Positions 12,001-24,699 are shown, numbered from the stretch's first letter. The stretch: DNA of 64,000 nucleotides from Beta vulgaris subsp. vulgaris (GCF_026745355.1 NC_079203.1:4169946-4233945), one strand, 5' to 3'. A program made the numbers and translations. The notes: generated from the letters alone by a model not told the origin.

Positions 12001-15000
12001 TCAAGAGTACATTTGAGGGCAAATTTGGCACTTTTTAGCCTAATAAGAAGATATTGTGAGCCTCAAACACTTACCACCTGCTTGGTACTTGGTCATAAAT
12101 GGCGGTAGTATTGGAAATGAATTTGTATGTAAATTTGTGAAGAAAATCATTATTCATTTTCATGGTAATGCTAATTCATCCTAAAATGTCTATTTTTCTT
12201 CTAAAATTTTCATCCACATCCAATACCACCGTGTAGGTTAACTAGCTTTTAGGCCTGGGCTACAACTCGAATAATTATATCTTTCATTATTAATATTTTA
12301 CCCAGAAGTAATAACATCAAGTATCACTTGGTTTAGTGGTTAAGACATTAGTATATATAATTGTGACCAAGGGATCGAATCTTACATAATGCATTTTCTA
12401 TTTTTTTTAGTGTATGTAGACATTGTAGATTACATGATATAAAACACCCTAAGAGAAGGCACCACATGATTTTGTTTCTTGCTTATAGGAACGCCTTTTG
12501 ATATATGAACTAGTTATGAGGCCCGGGCTATGCCCCTGGTAAAAAAAATTCATTTATTAATATAATACTTTATGATAATAACACTAAATACAAGTTAGCC
12601 TAGTGGTTAAGACTTTAGTATATATATTTGTGGTCTCGGGATCAAACCCTATACTATGTAATTTCTATTTTTTTTATTGTACATGGATTACATGAACTAA
12701 AACTCCCTAGGGAGAGCGCCACGTGGTACAGTTTATTGTTTATGCACGTCTTTTAATATATTTGTATAGATAGATGGTAATGGAAACTGCTTCCCTTTGA
12801 AAAAAAACACAAGCTTAAGAGTGAGATTGCTTCCCCATGGAGAAAGAAACACGAACTTGGGGATTGAAATTGGCTCTACGTTTTTGTGTGACAAAGTCAG
12901 TTTAGGTGTACAGTAAATTATTGTGAAACCGATCCACCCTAGATGTTTTGATTAATTAGATATCACAATTTTTCCACCACGAGCTAATAAATCTTCTTTT
13001 GTGAACTTTCCAGTATGTTTAATTCTACTCCATTCGTTTCTTTTTAATTTATACACTTACACTTTTCATGCATGTTAATGCAAAACTTGAGAATATATAT
13101 CTCCAAAATTGTATTTATAAAAATGATAAAAAGTACATGATAATAAAATACATACTACGATAAATATAACAAAATCCCACATAACTATATTTTTTATTCA
13201 CGTATAAATCACAAATGAGAATTAAAATGCAATCTGTAAATAGTGTAATATATAAAAGTGTAACAATTAAAAAGAAATAGAACTAGTGTTATCTAGCTAG
13301 CGTCAAATTCAATAATGTATATGGAAACACATGTTTGTGCTATGCATCGCGAATCCTGGTGAAAGCAGAATTGGTCCGTGAACCTTAGAAAGGTATGAAT
13401 AATAATCTAGTACTTCACTATCGCAATCTATCATAGTTGACATCAGCCGTCATAAATATACTCCATCATTTTTAAATAGTATTAACTATTGCTTAACTCG
13501 ATATAATTCCATATGCTTAACAAACGATTATTTAGTACTTTACCCTATATTATATTGGTTGTAGGTTTTAATTAAATTAGGACTTATTTAGAAAAAAATG
13601 TTGATCAATTGATCCAATCCACCATGCAATATGACTTGCGGATTCAATCTTTTCTTTTAAACACTGGCCTTCATATGCACGCGATGCGTGCGTTAATTTG
13701 AAAATTTGTTATTTTATTAGATACTCAATTCGTACTTTATTTATGATTAAACTTAAATGTGAAAAATTCAACCGTTAGATGAATTTAGATATATTAATTC
13801 GCTAATGTAAAAAAATAAAAAAGTTGTGAGTGATTGTTAACATTAATTTTTTGGGAATGAATATTGAACAGAAAGAACAAAAATTATGAGTTGGTTTAAC
13901 TGAATTAAAGAGTATCAAAGGTCGTGAATGTTCACACTTTTCATGTGCACGTTATGTATGCCATCTTTTTTTTATAAGGTATAAATATTTTGTCCATTTA
14001 ATTTTTGATTGAAGTATTTGATGCATATACCATTTTAAACTTGTTTTAAATGGCAAGTTGGAATGAGAATTTTTAAATGATTTGCTTTTGTAATTTTTTT
14101 CATTCCATTAATTAGATCATTAAGGGTATTGTAGTCACTTCAAAAGAGGACACCACACCTCCTCCCTTGGCTTATATAATAGAGATATTTTGGGTGATTT
14201 CATGAAAGTTTAGTGATGAATATAGCTATATATGTACTTAATTAATTAGCTACACTTAATTACGAAGTCTTATAGTGAGATTGTCTCAAACAAGACTTAC
14301 TACATACTTCATTATTATGATAGTTCGAGCCTCACTACCTACTTATGCTTGAAAGTAGGGATTTCCTTATATTTCTTCTTACTTTTAGGCGTTGACTTGT
14401 AGAGTTGGGTTGAACTGACTTACGAGAGGTGTTGGTCCAATAGAATCTCTCTTAATAATGAGTTTCTTGGTAGGGGCTCCAACAATTTTTTTACTATTAT
14501 ATTTGTTTACTTCGATTTTTTGGCTGCAAAACTTTTCTATTATATGCTTTATTAATTTAGACATATGAGCTTGTACTTTTCCTGCCTCTTTTCCCGTAAT
14601 CTTTAGTCATTATATAGACTCCTCTACCTATTTGTGTTTGATCTTAGTATAATCATTGTATCATCATGGATTTATGGGTCTCTTAAAACTCGATGCTAGA
14701 CGAAGCATAATAATATTTTTTTTAGAGAATGTATATCGAATATTCTCCTCCTAGATCTAGGATTTATCTTTGTAAAATATTATTTTTACAAGTCTTGTTA
14801 GTTTCCTAATATGATCAGGACTATCAATATATATTTTGCTCTATTAATATCGTTTTTTCTTTGTCGAGGGAGGGAGGGGGGTTTATTTACCCTTTTTGTG
14901 CTAACTAATGACATTATTTTCATTTTGAAAAATAGTAGAACTGATGATCTAGGGGGTAATCGAAGGATGAGGATGGCAGCTCCCAAGATTGGGAATACGG

Positions 15001-17276
15001 AGATGCCACCGGAGGATGGATTCACTTGGAGAAAATATGGCCAAAAGGAGATTCTTAATGCTAAGTATCCTAGGTAAGTCGGAAGTTTTATTCTGATTTT
15101 GATCATGTTTTGGAGGTTATTTTAGTTGTCATTTCAATGTAGTTTGGTCTCATGTCAAGAGAAGTGAGAATTTTATCGCCCACCATCTTGCCAAGTTAGT
15201 CCCCTTTGAAGTAGAGCAGGTCTGGAAAAATCACTATCCTTTGGAGATTTTCCAGTTCCCACCATGTACTTTCGGATATTTTAGCACATGATTAATAATT
15301 GGCCTTTTCCTTTTAAAAAAAGAAGTAAGTAGGCTTAATTAGTAATTACCACACCCAAACACCTAGGGTAATGTAATACATGTACATCACTTTGGTCAAT
15401 TATAATATTACCTTTTCCATACTTTTACCAATTCATCGTTGAACTTCTTGACTAATTAAGCAATCATCACGTTTGACTCATTACGATTATTTCTTTCTAG
15501 ATCATCTGACTAATCAATCTGCTTCTTTGACGTAGTCTAGCTAACTAACTCTAAACCTTCTTTTTGGTAGCATAAAATTGATAGGTACATATTTAAATCA
15601 AATCTCTAGATTTTCTAGTAGATTAAAGTCACTATTACACAATCTTTTTTTTGAATGCTACTTTGTTATTACCAAACCATGTCAAGAGTTAAATTGACTT
15701 GTACGGACGGTCATAATTTTGGGAAACCCTTGTTAGACTAAATTATCAGAATGATTATACTTATCTCTCTTTTATCATAAACTAATAATTGTTATATCAT
15801 TCTAAACTTTAATAATTAAGGATGTATCATCTATACAAATATATTAAGGGTAAGATATCTAACACCTGATCATTAAAATGAAAAGTAAGAGTTTAACCAT
15901 CAATACACTATGACTTTATTGTCTAATGTTTCAAATAAAATATGATGAAATCTTGTAATGATTATAATTAACTAAAAAGATTCAAACAAGTATATAAATC
16001 TTTAACACTCTTATTACGTAACTTACAAGAGAATATTGATATCATATTCTCTTACCACAATTCCTTTTAAGGTTTTGTTTTCAAACTCAAACCTTTCAAT
16101 TTTTTTTACTTATTATCACGTCGTAACGTGAATTTTTTAATTTCTTAATGGATAAAAAATATAAAAAGGAGCAAAATAAGTTATGAAATTTAAAAATAAT
16201 AATATATTTATTTATTTAACGGACCTGAGGCATAGACCGGACAAAAAAAACTAGTAATTTTACTAAAACATGTTAATAATTATTGTTTCATTATTTTTAT
16301 CATATATTCATCCACTTGATTTAAGTATTAGGGGTAAGTTTAAAAAAATTAATCACAACCTGTACCTTATTATAAATTGTGTCAATTTCTCAAAATCCTA
16401 AATTAGTACATAAATGTGAGAAAAACTATCGCTAGTGGGATTACAACTTAAATTTTCAAATTTTTAACTTTCAATCTATTCTTATTCAACTTTTTAGTTA
16501 CCTTTTGTTGAAGTTATAGTAAGACTAGTAACTTATATATTGACCATCAAGCCAGTCTTTGTAGTAAATTTTCAAATCTATGACTTTCAATCTATTTTTA
16601 TTCGATTTTTTAGTTACTTTTTATTTAAGTTATAGTAAGACTAGTAACTTATAATTTGACCATCAAGCCGTCCTTATAGGACTTTGTCGCGTCATTTATG
16701 TTTCTTTAACATTTTTTTAACCTTTACATAACATGTAGGAGTTACTATAGATGCACTCATCAAAAACTATGCAACTGTCCAGCCAAGAAGCAAGTCCAAC
16801 GCCTAGACGACGACCCATACACCTTTGATATCCTCTACCGTGGAGAACACACTTGCCACATGTCCAACACCGCGCCGTCGTCGGTCCCACCACCACCATC
16901 ACCACCACCAACCGTTCATCATGACATCTTTGTTCCTCATCAGCCAATCACAACCGTTGGTTATGATTGGCTCTCAAGAGCTTCTTCTGAGGATGCATGC
17001 ACCATATTCAGTCATAATAATAATCCCCTACAACAACAATTATACAGTGTGAGCAGCAGTACTAGTAGTGTCCTAGGTATGCATATTGTTGAAGCTGCTC
17101 CATCCTCCACCGTTAGATCTCATCAAGGAAGATCAGATCAAGTGGTTGATTTGTTAACTAATAATCATCATTCACTTGTTGATTGGAGTGAGATGTTCAA
17201 TTCTGGGAGTAGTAGCACCAACAGCATGGAAATCATTTTTCCTCCAGCTAATGATAAAATGGGACAACAAGGATAG
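9066..17276 (+). CDS. WRKY55: Group III WRKY transcription factor, WRKY55-like
   Basis: Three exons: 9066-9475, 14936-15073 (or 14939-15073) and 16739-17276, all with GT-AG junctions and matching phase; 361 residues. The N-terminal region (LLLHGCDLAKKMEFDLL, then AERCDEIIEIFSRAKYQ) is the helical leader typical of group III members. The DNA-binding domain has WRKYGQKE at residues 168-175, then a C-X7-C-X23-H-X-C zinc ligand set (C188, C196, H220, C222), which defines group III. The second intron falls at the conserved PR|SYYRC position inside the domain. Known role of the family: nuclear regulator binding W-boxes (TTGAC), often in defence and senescence. Intron 1 is 5.46 kb and about half transposons. 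Symbol by similarity to remembered Arabidopsis WRKY55, not by alignment. Confidence 0.88.
10090..11518 (-). mobile_element. PIF/Harbinger element in WRKY intron 1
   Basis: Terminal inverted repeats GGCTATGTTTGG (left) and GGCTCTGTTTGG (right, minus strand), flanked by TTA on each side (10087-10089 and 11519-11521), the 3-bp TSD of PIF/Harbinger. 1,429 bp. It contains the C-terminal part of a Harbinger transposase on the minus strand. The first half of the transposase and the second Myb-like protein of full elements are missing, so it is an internally deleted copy. It lies antisense within the host gene. Confidence 0.9.
10329..10772 (-). pseudogene. Harbinger (DDE_Tnp_4 / HARBI1-like) transposase, C-terminal fragment
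   Basis: 147-codon open frame. It begins at VDKGYPDRKGYLVPYP, the conserved block around the second acidic residue of PIF transposases, and continues EAFNRSHSSLRSCIERSFGV and LKKRWKILGQMP, then LHNYIRK and a typical DDIASLIWKAQ end. A frame extension upstream gives KYYLVDKG. The catalytic region before it is absent, so the protein cannot be a complete nuclease. Confidence 0.85.
12242..12509 (-). mobile_element. Short non-autonomous Helitron, first of two in tandem
   Basis: Minus strand 3' end: GCCCAGGC near the hairpin region, then CTAG at 12242-12245. The 5' end (near 12508) reads TTCATATATCAAAAGGCGTT, a worn version of the TCTATACTAATATATTAAAA start. Its 5' end abuts the CTAG end of the next copy. 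It carries a tRNA-like stretch (12329-12385) on the plus strand. Confidence 0.65.
12510..12770 (-). mobile_element. Short non-autonomous Helitron, second of two in tandem
   Basis: Minus strand: starts TCTATACAAATATATTAAAA at 12770, ends with GGGC-ATA-GCCC hairpin and ACTAG at 12510, followed by T. 261 bp. Same family as 12242-12509 and 40973-41236. A tRNA-like segment (TAGCCTAGTGGTTAAGAC, then CTCGGGATCAAACCC) sits at 12596-12650 on the opposite strand. Confidence 0.75.
13028..13283. mobile_element. Stowaway-like MITE
   Basis: Left end CTCCATTCGTTTCTTTTTAA after TA; right end inverted (AAAAAGAAATAGAAC) followed by TA. Internal words match the copy at 56328-56590. 256 bp, ends diverged. Lies in WRKY intron 1. 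Confidence 0.7.
13664..14185 (-). mobile_element. Non-autonomous Helitron in WRKY intron 1
   Basis: Minus strand: begins TCTCTATTATATAAGCCAAG at 14185, preceded by A. Ends with hairpin GCACGC-ATC-GCGTGC and then CCAG at 13664, a one-base change from CTAG, followed by T. 522 bp, same family as the palindrome units. Confidence 0.75.
16454..16679. repeat. Tandem duplication of ~113 bp in WRKY intron 2
   Basis: Two adjacent copies share TTTCAATCTATT..TTATTC, then GTTATAGTAAGACTAGTAAC, then TTGACCATCAAGCC. They are diverged by a few substitutions. The second copy ends about 60 bp before the exon 3 acceptor. The rest of the 1.67-kb intron (15074-16738) shows nothing recognisable. Confidence 0.8.
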
Positions 17277-18548
17277 TATAACAACATTCATTTATACTTC
17301 ATCTCGTGTAATGTTTTGACTTTAACATTTGCCGATATATAACTTTGACTTGATATTTTAATTAGAAAAAGTTGATATCTTAAGAATTAAGATCGAGTAT
17401 TTATTTATTGAAATTAATCTAAAAGGTAGAATCAAAGTTAATTTATAATCATTACAAAAGTTTAAAATTTTCAATTAAATAGGCTTTAATTGAATAACGT
17501 GAAGTATTAATGATTAGAAGCAGGAAAATTGTGGTAGCAGTAATTAATTTTTTGTATATTTTACTTTCTAATCTAGAGAAAAATTTACTGTATTTATTTA
17601 CGAATTTTAAGTGTTGTATCATACTATATGAAAAATTAAGGTTATTCTTTTATTTTGCATTATAACTTTTATTGGAAAATATATTTCAATATCTTCTACG
17701 ACTCCGATCCTACCCTACTGTGTAGTTTGTATGGAAAATGAAGGTTGCTGCACTATAGCTTTTATTTATGAATTTTAAGTGTCACACCATACTTTATGAA
17801 AAGAAATAGTGTTTTTCGCCCGTGTGCATGTGAAAAACAAAATGTAGTATTTTAGCTTCACCCAATTTAAACGATCGAATTGCCACTTATATTTATAGGT
17901 AGTTTATAAGAGGAAACGTTTTCAAGAAAACATATTCCCAAAGTTTACATATACACCCTCTTAAAAGAATGAAATACTATTATAAAACTACAGTCGTGTG
18001 AAAAGAGGGAAAGTTAGTGATTCTATTAAAACTAGAAATCTAATACACACAACTCATATTTACAACTATCATTGCAATTTTCAGTGTAATTACATAGGAC
18101 AAATTCATCACCATATGGGTTCATATTTGCTACCTGTAGATACATTAAGGTATGCAATTTACGAAGTATCAAATACATGTCTCCCGTGATGAACAACATT
18201 GCTTAATTTTCTCATATCAAACATCTTATAGGCAATAAACGCGAAAAAATAGATGATATCCTAGTGAAGTAGTGATATTGACATCACCCTTAATCCCAAA
18301 TCTTATAGATTTCTCATTTTTCCTTCTTACAATTAGCAAGAACATTCAACTTATCATTTTTTCTTTTATCGCCACAAAAGCAGTAGAAAGTACAAAAAAG
18401 AAAGGGGGAAAATTTGAACCTGTGACCTACCTCAGTCTTAACCATTAGACCAACACATGTTTATACATCCTTGATTACATTCAACTTATCTGTTTAAAAA
18501 CGATAAATTCAATTTAGATAAGTTTAGACGAACATACACAAGTCCACA
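17277..18548. other. Intergenic between WRKY and rhodanese genes
   Basis: No gene seen. It holds the WRKY 3' UTR at its left and the promoter of the rhodanese gene at its right. At 18415-18465 the minus strand has a tRNA-like pair (TGGTCTAATGGTTAAGAC and CACAGGTTCAAAT), suggesting a SINE remnant. Confidence 0.45.
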
Positions 18549-21500
18549 ATGTCACTATACCTCGCTCAGGCTCGAGAGTGGAGAGAGAAAAGAGCATCAA
18601 TGCAATCCCCGGCTTTGCTAAGATATTACACTACTCGAACTGCTGTCGCAGCAGCTGCAGCAGGACTACTAACGCCCTTTTGTTCTTCCCCAATTTATTC
18701 AAAATCCCTAATTTCTCCTTCTTCTTTGCATTTCTCCGCCATGAAAGCTTCAACTACAACCTCTCAAAAACCTTCTCCTTTCATCTCCAATCTCACTCTT
18801 TCTCTCTCCTCCGCCTCCGATTCGATCAACTCAGTGGGGGACCCCACCTCCCACCTCGTCGTCGTCTCTTTCTACAAGTTCGCCGATTTTCCCGATCACG
18901 CCAATTTTCGTAACCCTATTAAGCAGCTTTGCCAGGATCTGGTAATTGTAATTCTATCTTCTTCTTTTTATTTGTTCCTTTAATTATCAAATTAAGAGTA
19001 TGTTTGATTTGATGGAAAACATTTGCCGTGGAATACACAAATGAATATTAGTTTTCCGTTGTTTGGTTTGATGGAAAACTATTAAGCTAAGAAGAGGTTG
19101 GGAAGGAGAGAGCGGAGAGAAATGTTTATAAAGAGATGCAAAATATAGTCCGGTGGAAAACGCAAATGAATATTAGTTTTCCGTTGTTTGGTTTGATGGA
19201 AAACTATTAAGCTAAGAAGATGTTGGGAATGAGAGAGCGGAGGAAAATGGTTTTTCTAAAGGGAAATGTTTATAAAGAGATGGAAAATATATTCGTGTGG
19301 AGAACGCAAATGAATATTAGTTTTTCTTTGTTTGGTTTGATGGAAAACTATTAAGCTAACTAGCTAAGAAGAGGTTGGGAATGAGAGAGCGGAGGAAAAT
19401 GGTTTTTTTAGAGGGGAATATTTATAAAGAGATGGAAAATGCAAATGAATATTAGTATTAAGCTAAGAAGGGGGTGATGGAGATGTTGGAAATGTGAGAG
19501 TGGAGGAAATTGGTTTTCCTTCGAATTTTGGAGGGAAATGTTTATAAAGATGGAAAATTCTTTTCCACCCTGGTTATCCATTTTAAATCCCTTGTCTAAC
19601 CAAACAACGGAAAAACCTTTTCCTCCAAAAGAATCGGAGCCTAAGAGTTCCATTATAGTTCCCTTTTTGTTATGATTTCTAGGATATTCAGCATTTTAGG
19701 TTTTTTTTGTAGATATGTTGTAGATGTATACATTATAATGTTTGTATTGATTGTGAATTAGTTTTATTACTCAATGTTAGACTGTGGTATACATGGTTGT
19801 GTTGTATTATATATAGGGTTTTTGATTATGTGAAAGCTAAATTTGGGTTTTGTTGTTGCAATTGTTGGTAAAGTCTTTGATGGAGGTTATGAAGGAGAGA
19901 GGTAGTGGTGGTGTGAGTTAGTTGAGAGGTATGCGATTTGCTGAATCTGAAGCAATTAGTATGGAAAGGTAGATCAAATTATTGGGTTTATTCAATGATG
20001 AGTTTGGGTATGCTTTAATCAGAGAATATCCTTGAGTGTCGTAGGGAAGAAAAATTAGATGGAGCTGGCGGTAAAAGGAGGGGTCAGATGTCGGAGTATA
20101 TGACTGTTGTTTTGTGTTATGATTAGTGATTGATGTGTAAGTGTTGCATATAAGGGAAAAAGGTACCACAATAGTTTGGCTTTTTAGGGCTTTAGATTGG
20201 GATACACTGACATTACATGTGATTGGACTAAGAAGATATAGTTGTAGCGAGATTGTTCTTTTCAACCCTTAAGTGGGAAAAGTTTTAGAACTAGCAGGAT
20301 ATAGCATAGGCAAAAGTTTGGTTTAAAATGCAATAATGCAGAAATTTTCTGTCTCATATTAGGATGGACTAGAGGATTTTGTGCAAGTGTATACATCTTA
20401 AATCTGGCCTTCTCTCCTAGCATAACCACGTGCTGGTGCTGACATCTGGAGAACAATGAACATTTATGATTTGTTTGTATTCTTTTGAAATATGGTTTGA
20501 ATGCATGTGGTGGAAACATCAACAAACCGTAGTGTAACCAGAACCGTGATAGATTTCGACTGAAAATCAACTAGACTCGGTGATATCCCTTTCCCATAGT
20601 GGCATGAACTGATTTTGACATGAACAGATGGTGAACTTGAATTGTACACAAGTCGCTAACCCGATGTAACTTGATAATAATCCAGAAGGATCCAGGCTTT
20701 TAAGGTTGTTTTCTAAGTCTCTACCAAATAGACCGTGGCTCTAAAGATTGTTTGTTTGTGTACTTATACCTTCCCTGCATAGTCTATAGATTTATTTCGT
20801 TGGCTTGAGACACCTGGTATAAGAGTGAATTGCCGCAATAGAGGGTGAGAGCTTGATTTTTGAAATTGAATGCCCCTGACCCTTTTTCTTTGAAGTGGAT
20901 TTTGATTGGCTCTTTGATTTGAGAATCCTTCAATTATCTTCCCCATCCACCTTAGTTTCTTCCTGCAACTTGCAAGGACTCTGTCTCCTCTTCACTTAAC
21001 TTCTCTAGTCATCATGAGTCATGACGCAGTAGATTCCAATCCTTTCGAGACGAGTGAGTGTGATAATCAGTAACTAGTTTTCAACTAATGCTAAATGTAG
21101 GTTTTGGAAATAGCTTTGAGGCGAAGCTTTGGGATCAGATAAAATGCTCAAGTACAGGGAGTAAGTTCTCATCGGCTAAGTGGTTGTGACATTATTGATT
21201 ATCCTTAATAAGAGTGATTTATGTAATTCATAATTATGATTACTGCCTTCCATTTGTCTTTGTCTGAGTTCGTTCAACTCATTTGTGTTGTGCTTACAAT
21301 TTGTGGTCTATATAGCATCCAACACCGTGTTATAGTGTTGGACATTGGAGCAACCTTGATTTATTCCAAGATATGATCCCCTAAAACAACTCTTGCATTT
21401 CACCTATCAAAAAAGCTTGAAGAAGAAAAAGTTCCGATAAGGGCCAATAAATTCAAGAAAAATTTGTGGGATAGTCCAAAAAATATCATCTTGTTCTCAT

Positions 21501-24003
21501 TGTTATTAAGTTGCTTTACATGATCATTGGTGGTTTTTCCAGGTGCCTTTTTCCGTTGCTTCGATTGATTTTAGTTTTGTCCTAAATTTACTCTATTTAT
21601 GCCTTACCTGTCTGATATTGTTCAGCGTGTTTCAGGTGGTATCATTCTTGCACCAGAAGGAATTAATGGGAGCATATGTGGTCTTCGTGAATCAGTGGAA
21701 CGCGTTCTTGAATTTATTCAATCTGATGATCGTCTGAAGGGCCTAAGGCAGATCGAGTCACCTGTGACTCCTGAAGATGAAGAAATACACCATGGACATA
21801 CTAGCAAATCTCCTGTTGGCGCTGGAGAAGATGCACCATTTCGATGGGATCATGTTCGGGTCAAGCTAAAGAAAGAGGTAAACTTCTGGATGCATATGCA
21901 GTGAATTGTTTCTAATGAGATTGTTGCTTATGCGCTACTATGTGTGTGTGTTCACGTATTTGCAGATTGTCTCTCTTGGAATGCCTAGTGTTTCTCCCAC
22001 GGAGAGAGTTGGAACTTACATAAGCCCTAAAGAGTGGAATGAATTGATCAGTGACCCAAATACGGTAAAAAATATATACCAGTAGTTTTTGTTTGACAAG
22101 TACGTAGAGAATGTGCAACGGGTATTTTCTTCAGTTATGTAGATTTGAAGTTGTCTGTTTCAAACTATTCGTATTCCGTTATCACTCCGCCAAAGTAATT
22201 CTATATTAAAAATATGTATATCATTCTCTGCATCCACTTAAAATTGGTCAAATTTATTATCAGGATTTGCTGTAAGCGTCCTGATTTTGGACATCACATA
22301 CGTGGTTAAGCTTATTGTAATTTTGCTTCTCAGCAGATATTCTAGTCTGTTTGATTCAGTATCAAAATCAAGTTAAACTGATACCATAGTCAGAAAGTGG
22401 ACATCATCCTCTGCATCTGCTTAGAAGTTAGTCAAATTATATGATAGAATTTTCTACAACTAATTTGATTTTCACCAGAGACTTTGAGACCGATTTTCCT
22501 CAGTGGTCTAGTGATAAAATCAGGTGATAACTAATTGCCAATGTTATCTAATTCGCTAATTCCCCACAAAATACAATATGTTATGTGCAAATCTTTCAGT
22601 GGTACATGGTGCAAATGTCACACTTCTGCATTGTGCAGTAGGTTATAGTTGCGAAGTATGTCACACCTGTTTTAAGTACCTTTTAGTTGAACCGGCACTC
22701 TATCAAGTTCACTTACAGCTTAAAATCTGTAGGAGAAATGATTCGAGAAATGAGATATAAACTCATTGCATGAATTAGTCCAATACAAATCTTAAAGTCT
22801 GTCGAAGTTCTCTTTCCCCTTTTTTGTCTCTATTGATTTTGAAGAAACCATCAACAACTTCCTCGTGGGTTAATGGTAACTGCTTTAGTTTAGTTTGATT
22901 TTATTGATTTTTGAAGTAATGTTACAAATATGCATTATAAACTATCTTAGGTGGTCATCGACGTGCGGAACACTTATGAAACCAGGATAGGCAAATTTAA
23001 AGGAGCAGTTGATCCATGCACAACTGCGTTCAGAGAATTTCCTTCTTGGATAGAAAATAATTTCCAATTGGCTGGTTCAGACAGCCTGCCATCCCAGGAG
23101 GTGCACGGAAACAGAAGTGAATGCCAAGAGAATATTGAAGGAGGTAAGACACCACCTCGGGTTGCCATGTATTGCACTGGTGGGATTCGGTGCGAGAAAG
23201 CTTCTAGCTATCTCTTAAGCAAAGGCTTCGAAGAGGTAAGCGCTCTTTTCTGCAACTTTGTTTCTTAAATATTAGAGACCAAGTTCAATACTTAAATGAA
23301 CTCTTCCTGCTTGCATAAGCTTTGCTTTCACGGAAAAAAAAAATGAATCTTGTAATGGTTGCATATTAAAGCTCTATTACAATGGCCATCCAAAATAAAG
23401 CTCCATTACTCTGTGTTTCGATGTCTTTTCATGTTGCATGTATCATTCTCAAATGTTAGACCAAGGAAAAAATATTGATTGCTTCGCATTGGTGGTTTTG
23501 CCAAATAATACTCAAACAAGCTATCACTTCATAGCTGTTAATGTCAAATTTCATTAATATTATTTTTGCTCCCTCAAGGTTTCTTTGACTTGGTCATTCT
23601 GATGATATGCCAGGTTTATCATTTGAGAGGAGGGATTCTTAAATATTTGGAGGAAGTTCCCGAATCGGAGAGTTTATGGGAGGGAGAATGCTTTGTCTTT
23701 GACAAGCGGGTCTCTGTGGATCACGGGTTAGCCCAGGGCACTTTTAAACTTTGTTATGGCTGCAAGCAACCGGTGAGCGATGCTGACATGGAGTCCCCTG
23801 AATACGAGTATGGGGTTTCTTGTCCTTACTGTTTCTCGACAAAATCGGAGGAAGAGAAAGAGAGAGCACGAGCTCGGCAAAGACAATTCGAGGTTTGGGG
23901 CGTCATTGGTGGTCCAGACAAGGGACGTCGACCGACACATAGTACAAATGATTCACAAAGAGGCAGACCAGGCAGTATTTCTCAGCTGTCACAATCTGTT
24001 TAG
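18549..24003 (+). CDS. STR8: Rhodanese-like TrhO/UPF0176-type protein, probably plastid (STR8-like)
   Basis: Five exons, all phase 0: 18549-18941, 21626-21877, 21966-22064, 22951-23235, 23614-24003; 472 residues from the first ATG. A second in-frame ATG at 18600 (455 residues) may be the true start, since the stretch before it looks like leader. The N-terminus is rich in Ser, Ala, Thr and Arg, as in a chloroplast transit peptide. Exon 2 has [13 protein letters not shown]; exon 4 has the rhodanese loop [11 protein letters not shown] with Cys323; exon 5 has CYGC and CPYC pairs, a likely zinc site, then a charged [10 protein letters not shown] tail. This is the architecture of bacterial TrhO (tRNA U34 hydroxylase, forming 5-hydroxyuridine) and plant sulfurtransferase 8. 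Enzymatic role in plants is inferred. Intron 1 carries a MITE; a decayed duplicate lies at 49105-53015. Confidence 0.9.
18996..19641. mobile_element. MITE with internal tandem repeats in rhodanese intron 1
   Basis: Block flanked by TAA on both sides, with ends GAGTATGTTTG and (inverted) GGCTCCGATT. It contains about four copies of a ~125-140 bp unit with AATGAATATTAGTTTTC and GATGGAAAACTATTAAGCTA. The paralogous intron in the duplicate (49135 onward) lacks the whole block, giving an empty-site comparison. PIF/Harbinger-like class is tentative. Confidence 0.65.
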
Positions 24004-24699
24004 GTTAGCTGGAAATGTGGAGTGAGGGAGACGTAGATTCTAGTCCCTTTTTTCATCTTTCAATTTTGTAAGGAATTTAGCCTACTTGGAACAGTAAGCG
24101 AAAATTTGTCTGATTATTGAACGAGACAAGTTAAACGAAGTGTAAGAGTTAAGCTGAAAGTACAAGTTTAGACTCTTTATCCAAAGGGAAGGGTTTGACG
24201 GTTAGCAACTTAGCATTCTTCGTTTTGGCCAACTCCTTTTTCTTATTCCTTTGTTGTGGTTACAATTTACTATTTATCAAGAAAACAGAAACACGAACAA
24301 ATTGTTCCCATTCTTCCTAGTTGAGAGTCCTGAGGTATTGTGTGTGCATTTTGAGCTTCGAAAATAGGTTGCTAGAAGTATTTTGGAAATTATTCTGGAG
24401 ACTAGTATTTTGGGCCATCATTATTATTTTTATTATAATTATTATTATCATCATCATCCTTTAGGTATTTAAGATGAAAAATCCTACTAAATTAGCATCT
24501 CTCACAAGTATAATTAGCCTGGTATGCAGGTAGAATCCTTGAAAGGAAGGAGTTGGTAAGAGAAACCTTGTCCCAAAAGAGCCTTCAATGGGGTTTGATC
24601 CCATGACCTTCAAATCATAAGATTAAATATTATTTGATTTTTTATATTTTTTGGCTATTAGTATTAGACCTAAGGAAGTAGAAAGCGTATTGTGTATAG
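24004..24699. other. 3' flank of rhodanese gene, then intergenic
   Basis: 24004-24340 is 3' UTR or flank and is shared with the duplicate at 52687-53015. A short ATT/ATC run lies at 24416-24464. At 24570-24630 the minus strand reads AAGGTCATGGGATCAAACCC, a Pol III box B-like word suggestive of a SINE remnant. No gene. Confidence 0.5.

Noticed and set aside
20464..20649. Minus-strand frame in rhodanese intron 1 also seen at 49884-50141
   Set aside because: The similarity is explained by the gene duplication carrying the intron; the frames differ in length and have no domain.
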